Shown here in pieces: positions 62,591 through 64,000 of a stretch of DNA of 64,000 nucleotides. The notes under the pieces were generated by a model. It was not told the DNA's origin. It saw only the letters and a program-made list of their open reading frames with translations, and searched no databases. Position 1 is the first letter of the stretch. The number at the start of each line of letters is the position of its first letter. The DNA is from Saccharopolyspora gloriosae. Its GTDB lineage: Bacteria; Actinomycetota; Actinomycetes; Mycobacteriales; Pseudonocardiaceae. The translations under genes were made by a program, and so were the position numbers. The stretch lies in contig NZ_JACHIV010000001.1 of the NCBI RefSeq assembly GCF_014203325.1, positions 6,511,501-6,575,500 on the forward strand, in the 5' to 3' direction.

Positions 62591-63090
62591 GGAACTCATC
62601 TCCCCGGTGTCGCCGTGCGATCCCCCCGACGGGGACCGTTGACCGTCACGGCCACACGTTCGAGTGATGTTCGGGAGCCCCTCCGCGTTGACTCGGTGTG
62701 ATGCGGAACACGGCATCGAGTTCTTGCGGTGGCCCGGAATCCCCGCTGACGAGGGGTTCGCGGGAGCGGGCGCGCGAGGTTGCCGGAGCGTGGCGATCGC
62801 CACTCGGGGAATGACCGCAGCGGCCTCGATGTTGGAATGTGGGATGGAAACCTCCAGGGGTGTGCACCCTCGCGAGTGGCGCGAGGCATCATGGACTCAC
62901 CCGAAGGAATGAATATCGGTGGTCGGCGCGAGGCGAACGGTCTAGTTCGCGTTTGATCGGCACGGTGAGCGCGTGGGCTCCACCGGGCCGTCGGCTGTCA
63001 GAGCCGAATCGCGCCACGAGCTCGGCGCCGCACGGGTGCCGGCTCGATCTCAGCAACACGGCTTCGAGAACGAAACGGGAGGGCGAAGCG
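62591..63090. other. Intergenic region with promoters for two divergent genes
   Basis: 500 bp with no credible gene; open frames are Arg/Ser-rich. A short hairpin CCTCGCG-AGTGG-CGCGAGG (62868-62886) and an AT-richer patch near 62895-62960 are the only notable items. Confidence 0.45.
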
Positions 63091-63327
63091 GTGAACAAGC
63101 CCGATCCAGGTACGCCGATCTTCGGCGAGCTGAACAACGAGCTCGGCGGTCTGCCGGACATCGACGTGCACGAGTTCGACTCGCACAGCTTCGACTTCGG
63201 TGGCGGTTCGGCCGAGTCCGACGGCAGCGGCGCCGCCGCCGCACCCGCCGCCCGGCAGAGCGCGAACACGGCCGCCAAGGCGAGCAAGGGCGGCCGCGGA
63301 GGCGGCCGCCGCCGCAAGGAGGACTGA
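63091..63327 (+). CDS. Small acidic/basic protein (78 aa) of unknown function
   Basis: GTG 63091 with GGGAGG nine bases upstream. N-terminal half acidic with hydrophobic spacing (ELNNELGGLPDIDVHEFDSH), middle Gly/Ser/Ala-rich, C-terminal highly basic (KGGRGGGRRRKED). No Cys, no transmembrane helix. The charge split suggests nucleic-acid or protein binding. I recognise no family; the good ribosome site and third-position GC support it as real. Confidence 0.6.
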   Translation: MNKPDPGTPIFGELNNELGGLPDIDVHEFDSHSFDFGGGSAESDGSGAAAAPAARQSANTAAKASKGGRGGGRRRKED

Positions 63328-63410
63328 TCGCCCGTCCCCGACCTGCGGGAACGGGGACCGGTAGCCGCGTGCGGAGCTGGGGGCGGCGCACGACGACAGC
63401 AGTACCGCGC

Positions 63411-63455
63411 ACGACGGCCGGGGTGAACGCGCTCAGCGCTCACCCCGGCCGTCGT
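63411..63455. terminator. Bidirectional hairpin terminator
   Basis: Perfect 16-bp stem ACGACGGCCGGGGTGA / TCACCCCGGCCGTCGT with 13-nt loop that itself folds (GCGCT-C-AGCGC). Confidence 0.88.
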
Positions 63456-63465
63456 CGTCAGCGGA

Positions 63466-64000
63466 TCAGTACGTGATGGCCAGGCTCGGGTCGGCCAGCA
63501 GCGCGCCGACGTCGGCCAGGAACTGCGAACCCTGCTGGCCGTCGACGACGCGGTGGTCGAAGCTCAACGCCAGCTGGCACACCTTGCGCGGGACGACCTG
63601 CCCGTCCACCACCCACGGCATGTCGCGGATCGCGCCGAACGCGAGGATCGCGGACTCGCCGGGGTTGAGGATCGGGGTGCCGGTGTCGACGCCGAACACG
63701 CCCACGTTGGTGATCGTGATCGTGCCGCCCGCCATGTCGGCGGGAGTCGTCTTCCCCTCCCGCGCGGTGGCGGTCAGCGCCTCCAGCGCCGCTGCCAGCT
63801 CGCGCAGCGACATGCCGTCGGCGTCCCGGACCTTGGGCACCACCAGACCGCGCGGCGTCGCCGCCGCGATGCCCAGGTGCACGTAGTCCTTGTAGACGAT
63901 CTCCCCGGCCTGCTCGTCCCAGGTGGCGTTCACGTCCGGAGTGCGCCGCGCCGCCAGGCACAGCGCCTTCGCGGCGAACGCCAGCGGCGTGACCTTCACG
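63466..64000 (-). CDS. 2-oxoacid dehydrogenase E2 acyltransferase, C-terminal domain (5' partial)
   Basis: 178 codons, with the coding frame open to the right edge. Catalytic domain of dihydrolipoyl acyltransferases: [73 protein letters not shown], and the catalytic [13 protein letters not shown] with His and Asp. The family is branched-chain (BkdC) or pyruvate-type E2; the lipoyl and E1/E3-binding domains should lie beyond 64000, so the substrate cannot be fixed. Confidence 0.95.
   Translation of the reverse strand, partial: VKVTPLAFAAKALCLAARRTPDVNATWDEQAGEIVYKDYVHLGIAAATPRGLVVPKVRDADGMSLRELAAALEALTATAREGKTTPADMAGGTITITNVGVFGVDTGTPILNPGESAILAFGAIRDMPWVVDGQVVPRKVCQLALSFDHRVVDGQQGSQFLADVGALLADPSLAITY

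Overview
The window is high-GC DNA from a Pseudonocardiaceae-type actinomycete; a Saccharopolyspora-like genus is my best guess. The reasons are the strong G/C third-position bias, the many GTG starts, the long perfect hairpins between convergent genes, and a backbone that follows the Mycobacterium tuberculosis order ino1 - DUF5318 (Rv0049) - ponA1 - GT87 (Rv0051) - rpsF - ssb - rpsR - rplI - dnaB. A second mycobacterial block, fadA2 / fabG4 / htdX plus fadE5 (Rv0241c-Rv0244c), lies further right. No rRNA, tRNA, CRISPR array, phage or transposase gene was seen.

Layout. 1-4.4 kb (minus strand): a MacS/MacR-type two-component system, then three tiny paralogous peptides and a membrane M50-type metalloprotease that runs off the left edge; this is the most unusual locus. 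4.7-12.7 kb: two GGDEF proteins, an AI-2E family permease, two low-complexity exported proteins and a GT87 glycosyltransferase. 12.7-29 kb: the replication/envelope backbone, with ino1, class A PBP ponA, two tail-to-tail GT87 genes, endonuclease IV, rpsF-ssb-rpsR-rplI and dnaB. dnaB carries an in-frame intein with class 3 features, and a phased cluster of nine DnaA-box-like 9-mers lies upstream of it. 29-44.6 kb: mostly single genes (SDR, LysR regulator, short UvrA-like ABC protein, GNAT, TAP-type secreted peptidase, HAD phosphatase, MFS exporter, PhoX-type phosphatase, YnfA, OmpA lipoprotein). 44.8-60.4 kb: lipid metabolism (fadE5-type dehydrogenase, thiolase, high-molecular-weight FabG, MaoC hydratase, TetR, SCP2, second acyl-CoA dehydrogenase) interleaved with a VanW-family envelope protein, a GroES-like protein, an NHL/thioredoxin protein and a sulfite-oxidase-like enzyme. 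60.5-64 kb: a HigB/HigA-type toxin-antitoxin pair whose antitoxin is fused to an ImmA/IrrE-type protease, a secreted DUF4232-like protein, a 78-residue protein and the catalytic end of a 2-oxoacid dehydrogenase E2.

How the genes work together. Five copies of one 16-bp operator-like motif sit before fadE5, between the thiolase and fabG4, and between the TetR gene and SCP2, suggesting one local fatty-acid regulon. A ~208-bp repeat occurs twice (12.7 and 53.6 kb); its central hairpin has compensatory base changes, and both copies end seven bases before the stop codon of a leftward gene. At least nine genes have a TANNNT box 6-7 bases before the start codon and little or no Shine-Dalgarno sequence, as expected for leaderless transcripts.
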